In this document: positions 28,115-39,188 of the stretch, one piece after another | Layout of the letters: every line of letters starts with the position of its first letter | How positions within the stretch are numbered: position 1 is the stretch's first letter | Assembly: GCF_900112305.1 (NCBI RefSeq) | Contig: NZ_FOKT01000008.1 | Coordinates: forward strand, 146,915 to 210,914 | Length of the DNA stretch: 64,000 bases | From: Microbulbifer thermotolerans | Lineage (GTDB): Bacteria > Pseudomonadota > Gammaproteobacteria > Pseudomonadales > Cellvibrionaceae | Reading direction: 5' to 3' | Notes under the pieces: generated by a model | Seen by the model: the letters and a program-made list of their open reading frames with translations, nothing else | Database searches by the model: none | Told to the model about the DNA's origin: nothing | Translations under genes and position numbers: made by a program

Positions 28115-28729
28115 ATGAAAATCTACGAGTTCGCCAGCGCGCCCAACTGTCGCCGGGTACGCATGTACCTGGCGGAAAAAGGCATCGACAATATCGAGTT
28201 TGTTCAAGTGGACATCACCAAGGGGGAAAATCTCACAGAGGATTACCGGCGCCGGGACATTAACGGCAAAGTTCCGGTGCTGGAACTGGACGACGGTACC
28301 TGCATCGCGGAATCCGTCGCCATCCAGCGCTATTTCGAAGAGCTGTACCCAGAACCACCCCTCTTTGGCCGCGATCCCAAAGAGAAAGCACTGGTAGAAA
28401 TGTGGCACCGCCGCGCCGATCTGAACATGATGATGAATATCGGCGGCTGCTTCCAGCACGGCACCGGCTTCTTTAAAGACCGCATGAAAGTATTCCCCGA
28501 CTTTGGCGAAGAGTGCGGCAAGAAGGCACTGCAATTTTTTGACTTGCTGGACCACCATCTGGCGGATAACCAATACTTGGTAGGGGATTACCTATCGGTA
28601 GCGGATCTCAGCATGCTGTGCATACTGGATTTCGGCAAAGTCGTGCAATTGCGGCCCGCCCCGGAAAAGTACCCTCACCTGGCGCGCTGGCATGGACAAC
28701 TGAGCGCACGCCCCAGTGCCAAGGCTTGA
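28115..28729 (+). CDS. Glutathione S-transferase family protein
   Basis: 204 aa from ATG 28115, preceded by GAGAGGAAA. The N-terminal thioredoxin-fold domain has MKIYEFASAPNCRRVRMYLAEKG, with Ser8/Asn-Cys at the glutathione-activating position, NGKVPVLELDDG (cis-Pro) and CIAESVAIQRYFEELY. The helical C-terminal domain ends LSVADLSMLCILDF. It conjugates or transfers glutathione to electrophiles in the cytoplasm; the substrate is unknown. An upstream in-frame extension lacks family similarity. Confidence 0.88.
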   Translation: MKIYEFASAPNCRRVRMYLAEKGIDNIEFVQVDITKGENLTEDYRRRDINGKVPVLELDDGTCIAESVAIQRYFEELYPEPPLFGRDPKEKALVEMWHRRADLNMMMNIGGCFQHGTGFFKDRMKVFPDFGEECGKKALQFFDLLDHHLADNQYLVGDYLSVADLSMLCILDFGKVVQLRPAPEKYPHLARWHGQLSARPSAKA

Positions 28730-28766
28730 GCCGCCAAATCAACTTTGCACCTACAGCAACTGATTT

Positions 28767-28805
28767 CGGGGCGCCCGCCGGGAAACCGGCCGGGGCCCCT
28801 TGCTT
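28767..28805 (+). terminator. GC-rich hairpin after the GST gene
   Basis: GGGGCGCCCGCCGG pairs with CCGGCCGGGGCCCC around a GAAA loop, with some mismatches, followed by TTGCTTTT. It is a plausible intrinsic terminator about 40 bases after the GST stop, facing the convergent M16 gene. Confidence 0.6.
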
Positions 28806-28829
28806 TTACCAAGCGCAACCCGCGCCCAG

Positions 28830-31646
28830 CTAATCGCCGGGAGACAGCACTTCCACCGGCCCTATATTCAGTGCCTCCACTTCTTTTTGTATCCGACTCA
28901 GGTCTCCGATGATTACCCAGGTAAATTGATCTGGTTGCAGGAACTGCCTTGCAGAGGACTCCACCTCATCCACCGTCAGTACCTCCACCCGCTGTGGATA
29001 TTCGGAGATATACTCCGGCGGCAAGCCCTTCTCCACCTGCCAGGCAATACTCGACAGCAGCTGCCCCTTGGTCTGGAAGCGAGCACTCTGCTTGAGTACT
29101 TCATCGTCTCTGTAGTCCGCCAACTCCCGCTCAGTGACCGGCTTATCGCCGAGGAAGCTGCGGTATTCCTTCAACAATTCAAGAATGGCCGGGGCCGTCT
29201 TGTCGGTCTGCACAGGTGCAAAGAGGATATAGGGGCGCTGCCCTTCTGTGTCCAGAGAAACAGCGCGGGCACCGTAAGTCCAGTGTTTGTCTTCACGGAG
29301 GTTCATATTCACCCGTGAAGTAAATTTGCCGGCGATTACCGCCGCCATCGCCTCAAAAGCTTCCGCTCCCTGCGGCTGCCAAGGCGGCATCACCAGGCCG
29401 GCCATAATATAGCTCTGTTCGGCACCGGGACGGTCCACCAAATAGATCCTGGTCTTTTGCGGCCGCTTCACCGTCGGCACCTCGATACGCGCCAATTCAG
29501 TTTTTGGCGCCCGCCAATCCGCCAGTGCACGGTTCAGCGACGCCTGGATCTCCTCCCGGGTGACATCACCGACAACGATCAGAACCGCGTTGTCCGGGCG
29601 CACCCAGGTATTGTGGAAGCGCACCAAGTCATCGCGCTCAATTGCTTCAATTCCCTCAACAGTGCCGGAACCGGTCAACGGTGCCCCGTAGGGGTGCTTG
29701 TCGCCAAACAACAGCGGCGGCAGGGTGCGCAACGCCAGTCCCTGCGGCTGCGCCTTCTCCTGGGCAATAGCATCGAGCCGGTTGGACTTAACCCGAGCAA
29801 GATCTTTCTCCGGGAACAGCGGTTCCAGCACTACCTTGGCAAACAGCTCGAGAGAGGGCTCCAGCTGATTTTTGAGGGCACTCAAAGTGATGTTGTTGTA
29901 ATCCAATCCACTACCGGTGCCAATGCTGGCCCCCAGCTCCTCTTGGCGCGCGCTGAACGCCAGCGCATCCAGGTCTCCCGCACCCTCGCTCAACATGCTT
30001 GCGGCCATGGAAGCCAGACCCGGCTTGTCGCCATCGGCAGCCGCGCCGCTTTTGAATTGCAGGTTCATCAGCACGACCGGCGTATCGTGGCGTTCCGCCA
30101 GCACCACTTTCAGGCCATTATCGAGTGTGAAGGACTCCTGCTTGGGCAACTCCAGCTCCACCTTTTTATCCACCGGCGGTAAACGGCTGCGATCGACCTT
30201 TTTTTCCGAGGTGGCATACTTTTCCCGCGGGCGAATGATCAAGGTATAGCTTTCCGGTGTGAGCCAACGGGCGGCAACAGCTTGAACTTCCTGCGCGGAG
30301 ACACCAGCGTAGTGCTGCAGGCCTTCTATCAGCGCACCGGGGTCACCGTAGTAAAACTCGGACTGAGCGAGGATATCGCTTTTGCCTCCGAAGCCGCCGA
30401 TTTTTTCCAGTCCTTTTACCAAGCTGGCAAATTCACTCTGCTTGATACGGCGCAATTCCCGGGCATCCACACCATTATTTACGAAAGCCCAAAGCGACTC
30501 ATCCAGCACTGCCTCCACTTTTTCTACCGACTGACCGGGTTTGACATCCACAATAATCATCAGCTGGCCCGCCAGCTGACGCCCGTAATAAAAGGCGCTG
30601 ACGCTGGTAGCCAGTTGCTCATCGCGCACCAGGCGGCGGTATAACAGCGAGTTTTTGCGGTTCGCCAGCAGAGAAGTGATCAGGTCCAAAGCATCCTCTT
30701 CCTCGCTGCCGACCGCCGGAACATTCCACACTTTGTAGATGCGGGTCTGCGGCACCTGATCAAACATCTCTTCGCGCTTATTGGGCTGCACTGGCAATTC
30801 CCAGTTTTTCAGTCGCGGCTGCACGCCACTGCTGGGAATATTCCCGAAGTATTGCCGCGCCTTGGCCATGGCTTCTTCGACAGTGATATCACCTGCGATC
30901 ACCAGTATTGCGTTGGCTGGCTGATAGTAGTCCCGGAACCACTGCTTCACATCTTCGAGGCTGGCGTTGTCCAGATCCTCCATGGAGCCGATGGTTGTCC
31001 ACGAATAGGGGTGGTACGGCGGGAAGGTGCCACTGGCAATGCGCTCGAAAGCCTGACCATATGGCGTATTTTCGCGCTGACGTTTTTCGTTTTTGACTAC
31101 ACCGCGCTGCTCATCCAGCGTCTCCTGGGTAATCGCCCCCACGAAGTGGCCCATCCGGTCAGACTCCATCCACAGTGCCATATCCAGGGCCCCGGTGGGA
31201 ACTGTCTCGAAATAGTTGGTGCGGTCATTATTGGTGGTGCCGTTCATATCCGTGGCACCGGAGCGCTGAAAGGGTTCGAAGTACTCGCCGGGATAGTTTT
31301 CCGAGCCGTTAAACATCAGGTGCTCAAATAGGTGTGCAAAGCCCGTCTTGCCCGGCACTTCATCCTTTGAGCCCACCTTATACCAGATATTGACCGCCAC
31401 CACTGGCGCCTTGTGGTCCTCGTGCACAATTACTGTCAGACCGTTCTCCAGCTTCTCCTTATAAAACGGAATATCCAATTCGGGCGCCGCCACATAGGCG
31501 GGGTTGTCGGACTGCGCGCGGGCGCCATCCACCGACTCGCCAGCCACAGCCTGTACACGATGGCGCCCCTCATCCGGCTTACCGCAGGCACCGAGAGAGA
31601 GCGCTCCTAGGGACAGGAAAATGATAAGAATGCTGCGCAGTGTCAT
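28830..31646 (-). CDS. M16-family zinc metallopeptidase lipoprotein (two M16 domains)
   Basis: 938 aa. A lipobox (LSLGAC, Cys21) anchors it to a membrane of the envelope. The inverted zinc motif HLFEH is at 105-109 in the first M16 domain, with the downstream Glu in the EQRGVVKNEKRQRE region. The second M16 half (from about 510, FTLDNGLKVVLAERHD) lacks a complete HxxEH, as expected for the non-catalytic half that closes the chamber. It degrades unfolded or small peptides. Monocistronic by layout. Confidence 0.92.
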   Translation of the reverse strand: MTLRSILIIFLSLGALSLGACGKPDEGRHRVQAVAGESVDGARAQSDNPAYVAAPELDIPFYKEKLENGLTVIVHEDHKAPVVAVNIWYKVGSKDEVPGKTGFAHLFEHLMFNGSENYPGEYFEPFQRSGATDMNGTTNNDRTNYFETVPTGALDMALWMESDRMGHFVGAITQETLDEQRGVVKNEKRQRENTPYGQAFERIASGTFPPYHPYSWTTIGSMEDLDNASLEDVKQWFRDYYQPANAILVIAGDITVEEAMAKARQYFGNIPSSGVQPRLKNWELPVQPNKREEMFDQVPQTRIYKVWNVPAVGSEEEDALDLITSLLANRKNSLLYRRLVRDEQLATSVSAFYYGRQLAGQLMIIVDVKPGQSVEKVEAVLDESLWAFVNNGVDARELRRIKQSEFASLVKGLEKIGGFGGKSDILAQSEFYYGDPGALIEGLQHYAGVSAQEVQAVAARWLTPESYTLIIRPREKYATSEKKVDRSRLPPVDKKVELELPKQESFTLDNGLKVVLAERHDTPVVLMNLQFKSGAAADGDKPGLASMAASMLSEGAGDLDALAFSARQEELGASIGTGSGLDYNNITLSALKNQLEPSLELFAKVVLEPLFPEKDLARVKSNRLDAIAQEKAQPQGLALRTLPPLLFGDKHPYGAPLTGSGTVEGIEAIERDDLVRFHNTWVRPDNAVLIVVGDVTREEIQASLNRALADWRAPKTELARIEVPTVKRPQKTRIYLVDRPGAEQSYIMAGLVMPPWQPQGAEAFEAMAAVIAGKFTSRVNMNLREDKHWTYGARAVSLDTEGQRPYILFAPVQTDKTAPAILELLKEYRSFLGDKPVTERELADYRDDEVLKQSARFQTKGQLLSSIAWQVEKGLPPEYISEYPQRVEVLTVDEVESSARQFLQPDQFTWVIIGDLSRIQKEVEALNIGPVEVLSPGD

Positions 31647-31759
31647 AGATCGGATATCTCCAGAGGTAGTTCGGGCGGCCGCCGGCTTCCGTTACAGCGG
31701 ACTCTAGCACTTCAGTCAGCGTAGCACCGGGCATTTGGCCATATTGCGGTGTATCAGAC

Positions 31760-31783
31760 AAAAAAACGGGCACCGAAGTGCCC
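31760..31783 (-). terminator. Rho-independent terminator of the leucine dehydrogenase gene
   Basis: On the minus strand: GGGCAC, loop TTCG, GTGCCC, then G and seven T. The stem is at 31768-31773 and 31778-31783. It sits about 80 bases beyond the dehydrogenase stop and separates it from the M16 gene. Confidence 0.8.
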
Positions 31784-31865
31784 AAATAAATACCTCAAAG
31801 AGAAGCGATGACGCAAATCGCTCCAGGGGAGAGAGTGACTCAACGGACTTATGCCCGCTCAATAA

Positions 31866-32942
31866 TCAAGCGGCCGCCGGGTCAATGTTTTTTGACGCGT
31901 CCTCGTGACCAAAACGCTCTTCCGCGATGCGGTCGGCCACGTGCGCAGTGGTCTCACCTGTCTCGGCCGCGCGCTGGAAAATTTCCTGCATGGTGCTGCC
32001 GATGGTTTCAATATGTGCCTTCACACGCGCGGGGTCGTAGTCGCCCTGCTGCTGGTAATAAACATCGATAATGCCGCCGGCGTTGATGACATAATCCGGC
32101 GCATACAGAATGCCCTTCTCACCGAGGGCCGCAGCGTGACGCATCTCCGTCAGCTGATTATTTGCCGCGCCAGCCACTGCCCCCACTTTTAAGCGGGCAA
32201 TGGTATCGTCATTCAGTACGGCACCCAGGGCACAGGGGGCGAAGAGATCCACGTCCAGGTCGAAGATCTCATCTGCACTGACCGCCGTTGCGCCCAACTC
32301 GCTGACAGCGCGGTCGATATTGTCCTGGAAGATATCTGTAACAAAGAGTTCAGCGCCCGCGTCCTTCAACAGCTTGGCCAGACGGAAGCCCACATTGCCC
32401 ACCCCCTGCAGGGAGACCTTGAGGCCACTCAAATCACTTTTGCCCCAACGGTGCTCCACCGCCGCCTTCAAGCCGACAAATACACCGTAAGCGGTAGAGG
32501 GCGATGGATCACCGCCGTGCTCCGACTCGGCGATCAGGCCGGAAACATACTGAGTTCGCTCACCGATGATATGCATATCCGCGACGCTGGTGCCGGAATC
32601 CTCAGCGGTGATATAGCGGCCGCCCAACGTGTTGATGAAGTCTCCCATAGCGCGCAGCAGCTCAGGGGTCTTCTCCTTGCGCGGATCTCCGATGATGACC
32701 GCCTTGCCGCCCCCGAGTTTCAGCCCGGCCATAGCGGATTTATAAGTCATACCTCTGGAGAGGCGCAGTACGTCGTTCAGCGCTTCACCGTCATCCGCAT
32801 AGGGCCACATACGGCAGCCGCCCAGCGAGGGTCCCAAATTGGTGTTGTGCACCGCAATAATCGCCTTCAGGCCGCTTTTGGCGTCCTGGCAGAAAGCCAC
32901 CTGTTCGTGCTTGTCATAGGCGGGATGGGAAAAAATACTCAT
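31866..32942 (-). CDS. Leucine dehydrogenase (Glu/Leu/Phe/Val dehydrogenase family)
   Basis: 358 aa, usual for leucine dehydrogenase. The N-terminal substrate domain has [30 protein letters not shown] with the catalytic Lys, and [11 protein letters not shown]. The Rossmann domain begins [28 protein letters not shown] (GxGxxG and an acidic NAD-selecting Asp). It deaminates branched-chain amino acids to 2-oxo acids with NAD in the cytoplasm. Substrate specificity within the family (Leu against Val or Phe) is inferred from overall similarity. Confidence 0.88.
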   Translation of the reverse strand: MSIFSHPAYDKHEQVAFCQDAKSGLKAIIAVHNTNLGPSLGGCRMWPYADDGEALNDVLRLSRGMTYKSAMAGLKLGGGKAVIIGDPRKEKTPELLRAMGDFINTLGGRYITAEDSGTSVADMHIIGERTQYVSGLIAESEHGGDPSPSTAYGVFVGLKAAVEHRWGKSDLSGLKVSLQGVGNVGFRLAKLLKDAGAELFVTDIFQDNIDRAVSELGATAVSADEIFDLDVDLFAPCALGAVLNDDTIARLKVGAVAGAANNQLTEMRHAAALGEKGILYAPDYVINAGGIIDVYYQQQGDYDPARVKAHIETIGSTMQEIFQRAAETGETTAHVADRIAEERFGHEDASKNIDPAAA

Positions 32943-33293
32943 TTACTGTTCCTCTCCGGAGACCGGTTCCACTGCTGGGGAACAACCACAGTCTTTATCT
33001 GTTTTATAAGAAGCTAAGATTATATCCACCTGGGGCAGATAGAGTTTGCAAATTTTGCTCGCCAACATCAAATCAAAGCGAAAACATCACGCAATAACAG
33101 CCAATTTAGGATAAACAACCACACGGAAACGCTCTTTGCGGCCCAGTCATCAAACCGCCCCTGGCGTCCCCGCGACGGCGGCAGGCCGCTACCAATGCGC
33201 CGTACGGAGCGAAAACCGGCGCTGGCGCGTTACCCCGTTTCACTGGGGTCTGGTAGAATCCGCGCGCAAAATCGACCCGCAGAGACTGTTTCA
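32943..33293. promoter_or_regulatory. Divergent promoter region of leucine dehydrogenase and RNase II
   Basis: 350 bases between divergent genes. TAGAAT at 33254-33259 is a good -10 for RNase II, 35 bases ahead of its start; the matching -35 (TTACCC near 33230) is weak. A short CCCC/GGGG hairpin lies between them. No other genes are seen. Confidence 0.35.
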
Positions 33294-35240
33294 ATGCTGA
33301 ATGCCGACGCGCTCCAAAAACTCAAACAACTGAAATCCGACATCCGCTCCAACAAGGAATTCGCCGAAGGGCGGGTACGTGGCAGCAACGGCAAGTTTGG
33401 TTTTGTCGTGCTGGACGACGGGCGCGAAGCCTTCCTGCCGCCGGCAGAAATGGAGCGTGTGTTTCCCGGTGACCGGGTGCGCGTCAGCCTTACCGAAGAG
33501 GACAAAGGCAAGCTGTCAGCCGAACTGGACGAACTGCTGGAAAGTGAGCTCAAATTCCTTGTCGGCCAGTATGTACAGCGGGGCCAGGGGCACTTTGTGC
33601 AGCCCAGTGAAGTGGGGCTGAACCGCTGGATCTTTCTGCCGCCCAAAGCCCGTGGCAAGGCGCAGCCGGGGGAGTTCATCGCCTGCAAGATCAGCCGCCA
33701 CCCGTTCCGGGACGGCAAGGCCCAGGCCAAGGTGGAAACCGTCATCGGCAAACCGGATATGCCCGGTATTGAACACGCCTACGTGGTCGCCCAACACCAG
33801 TTGCCGGAGCGCTTCAGCCCGGCGGCAATGAAGCAGGCGGAAGAAATCAAAGGGCGAATCGAGGCAATCACCGCCGAGCGCACAGATCTCTCGGAGCTGG
33901 GCTTCGTTACCATCGACGCCCCGACCACACTGGATATGGATGACGCACTTGCCGTCAGCAAGCGCGACAGTGGCTGGTCCCTACACATTGCCATCGCCGA
34001 TCCCTCCTGCCTGATCGAAGAAGGTAGCCCGCTGGATAAAGAGGCATTCAAGCGCGCCCACAGCCAATACCTGCCCGGCGAAACCCTGCCGATGCTGCCC
34101 AACGATCTGTGTGAAAACCTCTTTTCACTGGTGCAGGGCGAGCTGCGCCCCGCTCTGGTGCTGCATATCGATATCGAAAGCGACGGCACCATCGGCGACA
34201 GCCGCTATGAGTTCGCGGCCATCCGCTCCCGCCACAAACTCAGCTACGAGCAGGTAGCAAACTTTATCGAAGGCGATGACAGCGCCGTGCCCGAGGACCA
34301 AAAGGAAAGCCTGCGCAACCTGTCCGACCTCTGCACAGCGCGTACGGCCTACCGCGCCAGCCACTCGCTGACTATGGAGGAGCGCCCCGACTACGCCATC
34401 TTCCTGAACGAACAGCGCAAAATCGAACGCATCGAGAAACAGGAGCGCAACGTCGCCCAGCGCATGGTGGAAGAGGCAATGCTCGCCGCCAATATCTCCG
34501 TCGGGCGCCAGCTCGCAGCGATGCAAAAGGGCTGCTTCTCCGTGCATTTAGGTTTCCGCGACGAACGCATGGGTGAAATCAGAAGCCTGCTCAAGGAAAC
34601 CCTGCCGGAATACGCAGACAAAGATCTGCACCAACTGGACAATTACCTGGCGCTGGTCAAGCATCTGGAGAACCACAGCGAACCGCAAATGCAGGACCTG
34701 CTCGCGGTGCTCAAGCGCATGCTGCGCCCCGGCCAGCTCGCCAACAAACCCGGCGCTCACTTGGGCCTGGGCCTGGAAGCCTACGCCACTGTCACTTCAC
34801 CGATCCGCAAATACAACGACCTGCACAACCACCGGGTACTGCGTGCCGCCGCGCAGAGTCAGCAGGCCAAGGCTCTGAGTGACGAGCAAGTCGAGGCCCT
34901 TCAAGACAGCCTGATCCGCGGCCGCCAGGCCAACCGCGCCCTGGAGCAGTGGCTCTACGCACAGTATCTGCAAGACAAGACAGGCCAGGTCTTCGAAGGA
35001 AAAATTACCCAGGTCAACGGCGCAGGCCTCGGCGTAAGGCTGGATGAAAATGGCATTGACGGCTTTGTTCGCCTAAATGGCGACAAGAAAAACCTGCCCG
35101 AGTTTGATGGCAAATACCTCAAACTGACCCACAACAAAGTCACTTACAAACTCGACCAGCCAGTGACCGTGAAGGTAAGCGCTGTCGATATCGACAAGCG
35201 CCGTATTGCCCTGGAACTGGTCGCCACCGAAAACGCATAA
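33294..35240 (+). CDS. rnb: Exoribonuclease II
   Basis: 648 aa from ATG 33294, close to E. coli RNase II (644 aa); the frame is open for 33 more codons upstream without similarity. Order: N-terminal cold-shock-like domains (FGFVVLDDGREAFLPPAEM), the catalytic RNB domain with FVTIDAPTTLDMDDALAVS (Asp cluster for Mg2+) and SPIRKYNDLHNHR, then a C-terminal S1 domain (GQVFEGKITQVNGAGLGVRL). It degrades single-stranded RNA 3' to 5' in the cytoplasm. RNase R is excluded by the short C-terminus. Confidence 0.9.
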   Translation: MLNADALQKLKQLKSDIRSNKEFAEGRVRGSNGKFGFVVLDDGREAFLPPAEMERVFPGDRVRVSLTEEDKGKLSAELDELLESELKFLVGQYVQRGQGHFVQPSEVGLNRWIFLPPKARGKAQPGEFIACKISRHPFRDGKAQAKVETVIGKPDMPGIEHAYVVAQHQLPERFSPAAMKQAEEIKGRIEAITAERTDLSELGFVTIDAPTTLDMDDALAVSKRDSGWSLHIAIADPSCLIEEGSPLDKEAFKRAHSQYLPGETLPMLPNDLCENLFSLVQGELRPALVLHIDIESDGTIGDSRYEFAAIRSRHKLSYEQVANFIEGDDSAVPEDQKESLRNLSDLCTARTAYRASHSLTMEERPDYAIFLNEQRKIERIEKQERNVAQRMVEEAMLAANISVGRQLAAMQKGCFSVHLGFRDERMGEIRSLLKETLPEYADKDLHQLDNYLALVKHLENHSEPQMQDLLAVLKRMLRPGQLANKPGAHLGLGLEAYATVTSPIRKYNDLHNHRVLRAAAQSQQAKALSDEQVEALQDSLIRGRQANRALEQWLYAQYLQDKTGQVFEGKITQVNGAGLGVRLDENGIDGFVRLNGDKKNLPEFDGKYLKLTHNKVTYKLDQPVTVKVSAVDIDKRRIALELVATENA

Positions 35241-35251
35241 GCCTCCAGCAG

Positions 35252-35281
35252 AACCCCGGTGCGCCAATGCGGTTGCACCGG
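35252..35281 (+). terminator. Hairpin after rnb
   Basis: CCCGGTGC pairs with GCACCGGG (about 35256-35281) around a 10-base loop, just after the RNase II stop. A second hairpin, CCGGGC-CAAAA-GCCCGG, follows at about 35320. No T-tract, so termination may be partial and pepD may be partly co-transcribed. Confidence 0.4.
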
Positions 35282-35383
35282 GACTGCAGAACTCGGTAAA
35301 CGGGCACAATTCCGGTCCCGGGCCAAAAGCCCGGCGATAACCCAGACCGCTGCATCCGGCGGTCCAGATAAAAAGGAAGCACT

Positions 35384-36856
35384 ATGTCATCCATTGCCGA
35401 ACTATCCCCCAAACCTCTGTGGAAACACTTCTCCAAACTCTGCGCGATTCCCCACCCTTCCAAACACGAAGAAAAAGTGGTCGCCCACGTACTCGACTTC
35501 TGTAGGGAGCGCGGGCTGGAAGTGAAGCAGGACGAAATCGGCAACGTCATTATTAAAAAACCTGCCACGCCGGGAATGGAGGACCGTAAAACTCTTGCCC
35601 TGCAGGGGCACCTGGACATGGTGCCGCAGAAAAACGCCGACTCCGACCACGACTTTCTGAAAGACCCAATTCGCCCGCGCATTGACGGTGAGTGGGTTAC
35701 CGCCACCGGCACCACTCTGGGCGCTGACAACGGCATCGGCGTGGCCGCCATACTCGCTCTTTTGGAGAGCACCGATATTCCCCACCCCGCGCTCGAAGCC
35801 CTGCTCACTATCGACGAAGAGGCGGGCATGACCGGAGCCAAGCATCTGCAACCGGGCCACTTCGAAGCAGAACTGCTGCTGAACCTGGATGCGGAGGGTG
35901 AGGGAGAACTGTATATCGGTTGTGCCGGCGGCGTGGATATCAATGCACTGCTGCCCTACTCAGCGGAACCGGTGCCTGAGGGGCACTTGGCCTTCGAACT
36001 CAGCGTTCGCGGGTTGAGAGGCGGTCACTCCGGCCTGGACATAGATAAAGGACGGGGCAACGCGAATAAAATAGCCAACCGCATTCTCGATGCGGCCAAT
36101 CGCGCTATCGCCGATCTGCGTATCGCCGCTCTCAATGGCGGCAGCCTGCGCAACGCCATACCGCGGGAGTCATTCAGTGTTGTGACCGTACCGGCGGACA
36201 AGGCTGCCTTGCTAGTGCAAATCACCCAGCGGGAAACACTGGACATCATTGCCGAATTCGACAACGAAAGCGGGCTGACCATTTCACTGGATGCGGCGGA
36301 AATGCCCGCTTCTGTGATGGACCGCGACACCCAGCAAAAATTGATCCGCGCCATCCGCTGCTGCCCCAACGGCGTGGAACGCCCGAGCACCGCGCTGGAA
36401 GGCATTGCCGACACTTCCAACAACCTCGCCCGGGTAGTGACGGAAACTGCGGACGGAAAAAGCCAAGTGCACATCCAGAGCCTGGTGCGCAGCCTGTCCG
36501 ACAGCGCCCGAGACCAGCACGGCCTCAATGTCGCCGCCGCCTTTGAACTGGCCGGCGCCGAAACCTCGCTGGACAACGCCTACCCCGGCTGGAAGCCGAA
36601 TCCCCAGTCGCCACTGCTGGCAGTAATGAAAAGTATCTACCGGGAAATGACCGGCGAAGAGCCGGAGGTAAAAGTCATTCACGCCGGCCTTGAGTGCGGC
36701 CTCCTCGCCAAACCCTACCCGCACTGGGATATGGTCTCCTTCGGCCCCACCATCCGCCGGGCCCACTCACCAGAGGAGCGGGTGCATATTCAGAGCGTGG
36801 CTAACTTTTGGGAATATCTCTTGCAAGTGGTGCAAGCCATTCCCGCCAAAGACTGA
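35384..36856 (+). CDS. pepD: Aminoacyl-histidine dipeptidase (PepD, M20 family)
   Basis: 490 aa, the PepD length. The metal motifs of M20 peptidases are LALQGHLDMVPQKN (His, Asp), LGADNGIGVAAILALLES (bridging Asp), LLTIDEEAGMTGA (catalytic Glu) and the late VIHAGLECGLLAKPYP and FGPTIRRAHSPEERV (His). The insert of the lid domain is present (SVRGLRGGHSGLDIDKGRGN). It hydrolyses Xaa-His dipeptides such as carnosine in the cytoplasm. GGAAGC precedes the ATG at 35384, and a strong terminator follows. Confidence 0.93.
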   Translation: MSSIAELSPKPLWKHFSKLCAIPHPSKHEEKVVAHVLDFCRERGLEVKQDEIGNVIIKKPATPGMEDRKTLALQGHLDMVPQKNADSDHDFLKDPIRPRIDGEWVTATGTTLGADNGIGVAAILALLESTDIPHPALEALLTIDEEAGMTGAKHLQPGHFEAELLLNLDAEGEGELYIGCAGGVDINALLPYSAEPVPEGHLAFELSVRGLRGGHSGLDIDKGRGNANKIANRILDAANRAIADLRIAALNGGSLRNAIPRESFSVVTVPADKAALLVQITQRETLDIIAEFDNESGLTISLDAAEMPASVMDRDTQQKLIRAIRCCPNGVERPSTALEGIADTSNNLARVVTETADGKSQVHIQSLVRSLSDSARDQHGLNVAAAFELAGAETSLDNAYPGWKPNPQSPLLAVMKSIYREMTGEEPEVKVIHAGLECGLLAKPYPHWDMVSFGPTIRRAHSPEERVHIQSVANFWEYLLQVVQAIPAKD

Positions 36857-36874
36857 TCGGAGCACAAGCAATAA

Positions 36875-36904
36875 GTCCAGCGGAAAGAATCCGCTGGACC
36901 TTTT
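36875..36904 (+). terminator. Rho-independent terminator of pepD
   Basis: GTCCAGCGGA (36875-36884) pairs perfectly with TCCGCTGGAC (36890-36899) around AAGAA, followed by CTTTT, 19 bases after the stop. Confidence 0.85.
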
Positions 36905-37004
36905 GCATTTCCCCTGACAACAACGGTGGTTCTGATAAATTTGCGTCCTGCGATTTTTCAGCCCCGGATAAGTCTCTCAAGCAATGGGATAGCCCCCCAA
37001 AGCG

Positions 37005-37088
37005 GTGGATACAAGGAAGTGCCTCATTGTCTGAGCACACTAAATTCGCTACAGTATTCTAAAAATAAATCAGAGCCTCTTTAATAAA
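37005..37088. repeat. MITE-like element relic (right half)
   Basis: GGATACAAGG, then CCTCATTGTCTGAGC and AATAAATCAGAGCCTCTTTA, align in order with the right half of copies A and B with many changes. It abuts copy B, suggesting a second insertion next to or into an older one. Confidence 0.5.
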
Positions 37089-37309
37089 TTAAGGAATCTC
37101 TGATTAATTCGCTTCCTGACGGTAAAAATTCTTTGGAGCTAGATGAGAAGCTCAGGTGACAGGATGGCCATTTCGAAACCGACGGATACAGGGATGTATC
37201 CGTCGGAGCTACAGGGAATTACTCGTGCGTTTTCGAAATGGCCATCCTATTGCCTGAGCCCCACGGAACTAACCAAAGCGTCCACGCGAATTAATCAGAA
37301 GTTCCTTAA
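37089..37309. repeat. MITE-like palindromic element, copy B
   Basis: 221 bp; the ends TTAAGGAATCTCTGATTAATTC and the complement of the right end match 20 of 22 if split into the two outer arms 37089-37110 and 37288-37309. The internal stem (AGGATGGCCATTTCGAAA with TTTCGAAATGGCCATCCT) is conserved by compensating changes relative to copy A: CGGACA/TGTCCG there is TGGCCA/TGGCCA here. No coding capacity. Confidence 0.8.
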
Positions 37310-37337
37310 GTCTGCACAAATTAAAGGATGAACAATA

Positions 37338-37658
37338 ATGAGACTGATTTGGATACTACTCATCTGTACAGCACTTACAGCCTGCGGCACTGTTAGCACT
37401 TTAACCAAATCCGACCACCAGATTTCAGCAAATCTCAAAAGAAAAAATTCGAGTTGCGAATCCATTCCAAGAGTTTACAGTGGAGTGTCCTACAACCTCT
37501 GCAAGATGCACTCCAACAGCAATTCAATCTATTACGCATGGGAACTTGGTTTCTATCTGTTCGATAGTGTCGCATCCGCGGCGACAGACACTATTGTATT
37601 ACCCTATACAATTTATGATCAAAGCAAGAACGGCAATTTGGTCGTTGATACATACTAA
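37338..37658 (+). CDS. YceK/YidQ-type (DUF1375) small lipoprotein
   Basis: 106 aa. A lipoprotein signal (IWILLICTALTAC-GT, Cys about 16) is followed by the family pattern of a short Tyr/Gly motif (RVYSGVSYNL) and a C-terminal SVASAATDTIVLPYTIYDQ, matching the YceK/YidQ LDxPxSxxxDTLLLPxD consensus. Function unknown. The gene is AT-richer than its neighbours and sits between MITE copies, suggesting acquisition. Confidence 0.7.
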   Translation: MRLIWILLICTALTACGTVSTLTKSDHQISANLKRKNSSCESIPRVYSGVSYNLCKMHSNSNSIYYAWELGFYLFDSVASAATDTIVLPYTIYDQSKNGNLVVDTY

Positions 37659-38149
37659 AAAATCTTGAGTTATTCGCCTCCCGGCACTAATTCTTCAGAC
37701 CCGGAAATACCGCTCAGGTGACGGAACGGACACTTCCGAACCCTCTACCTGAGCGCAACTCCGAACAGCCAGAACAATACCCAGCAGGAAGTACGGGCAC
37801 AGGCTTTCGGCCCCGAGAAATCGACCTGCTCCACTTTTCCTACACCAGCACAGATCCCCCTTGAGGACGCGAGCCCGGAACCCTATCAGGTCACCACTTC
37901 CTCTCTTGCCCTCGGTCAGGTGGAAGCGGGTAGCCACTTCATATCTGTCACTAGTGCCGGGCGATGCGCGCAGCATCTGAGCGCTGGCCGAAGGAGAAGC
38001 AATTACCCTGCTCTCGGAATTCGGAACTTTCGCCGCAGATCTGAGCAACCGGCTGAACAACAGCAATTCAAGACAGAGCACCTGGATGTTATCGCTCGCC
38101 TTCCGCATAATTGCCGCCTGCTTCGAACAACAGAATCAACGGCCGATCT
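37659..38149. other. Intergenic region with MITE relic and possible gene relic
   Basis: 37665-37755 aligns with the left half of the MITE family (CGCTCAGGTGACGGAACGGACACTTCCGAA). From 37760 to 38110 the base composition is coding-like, and short open stretches occur on both strands, for example EDASPEPYQVTTSSLALGQV on plus, but none has a start, a ribosome site and a recognised product. It may be a decayed gene upstream of rdgC. Confidence 0.35.
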
Positions 38150-39142
<993 letters not shown>

Positions 39143-39188
39143 TCAGCCCCACCGCCGGATACAGGCCCCTGCGGCGGAGCGACAGGGT

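Noticed and set aside
37695..38108. 137-codon minus-strand open frame upstream of rdgC
   Set aside because: No ribosome site, Ser/Arg/Cys-rich composition typical of antisense translation, and it overlaps a MITE relic.
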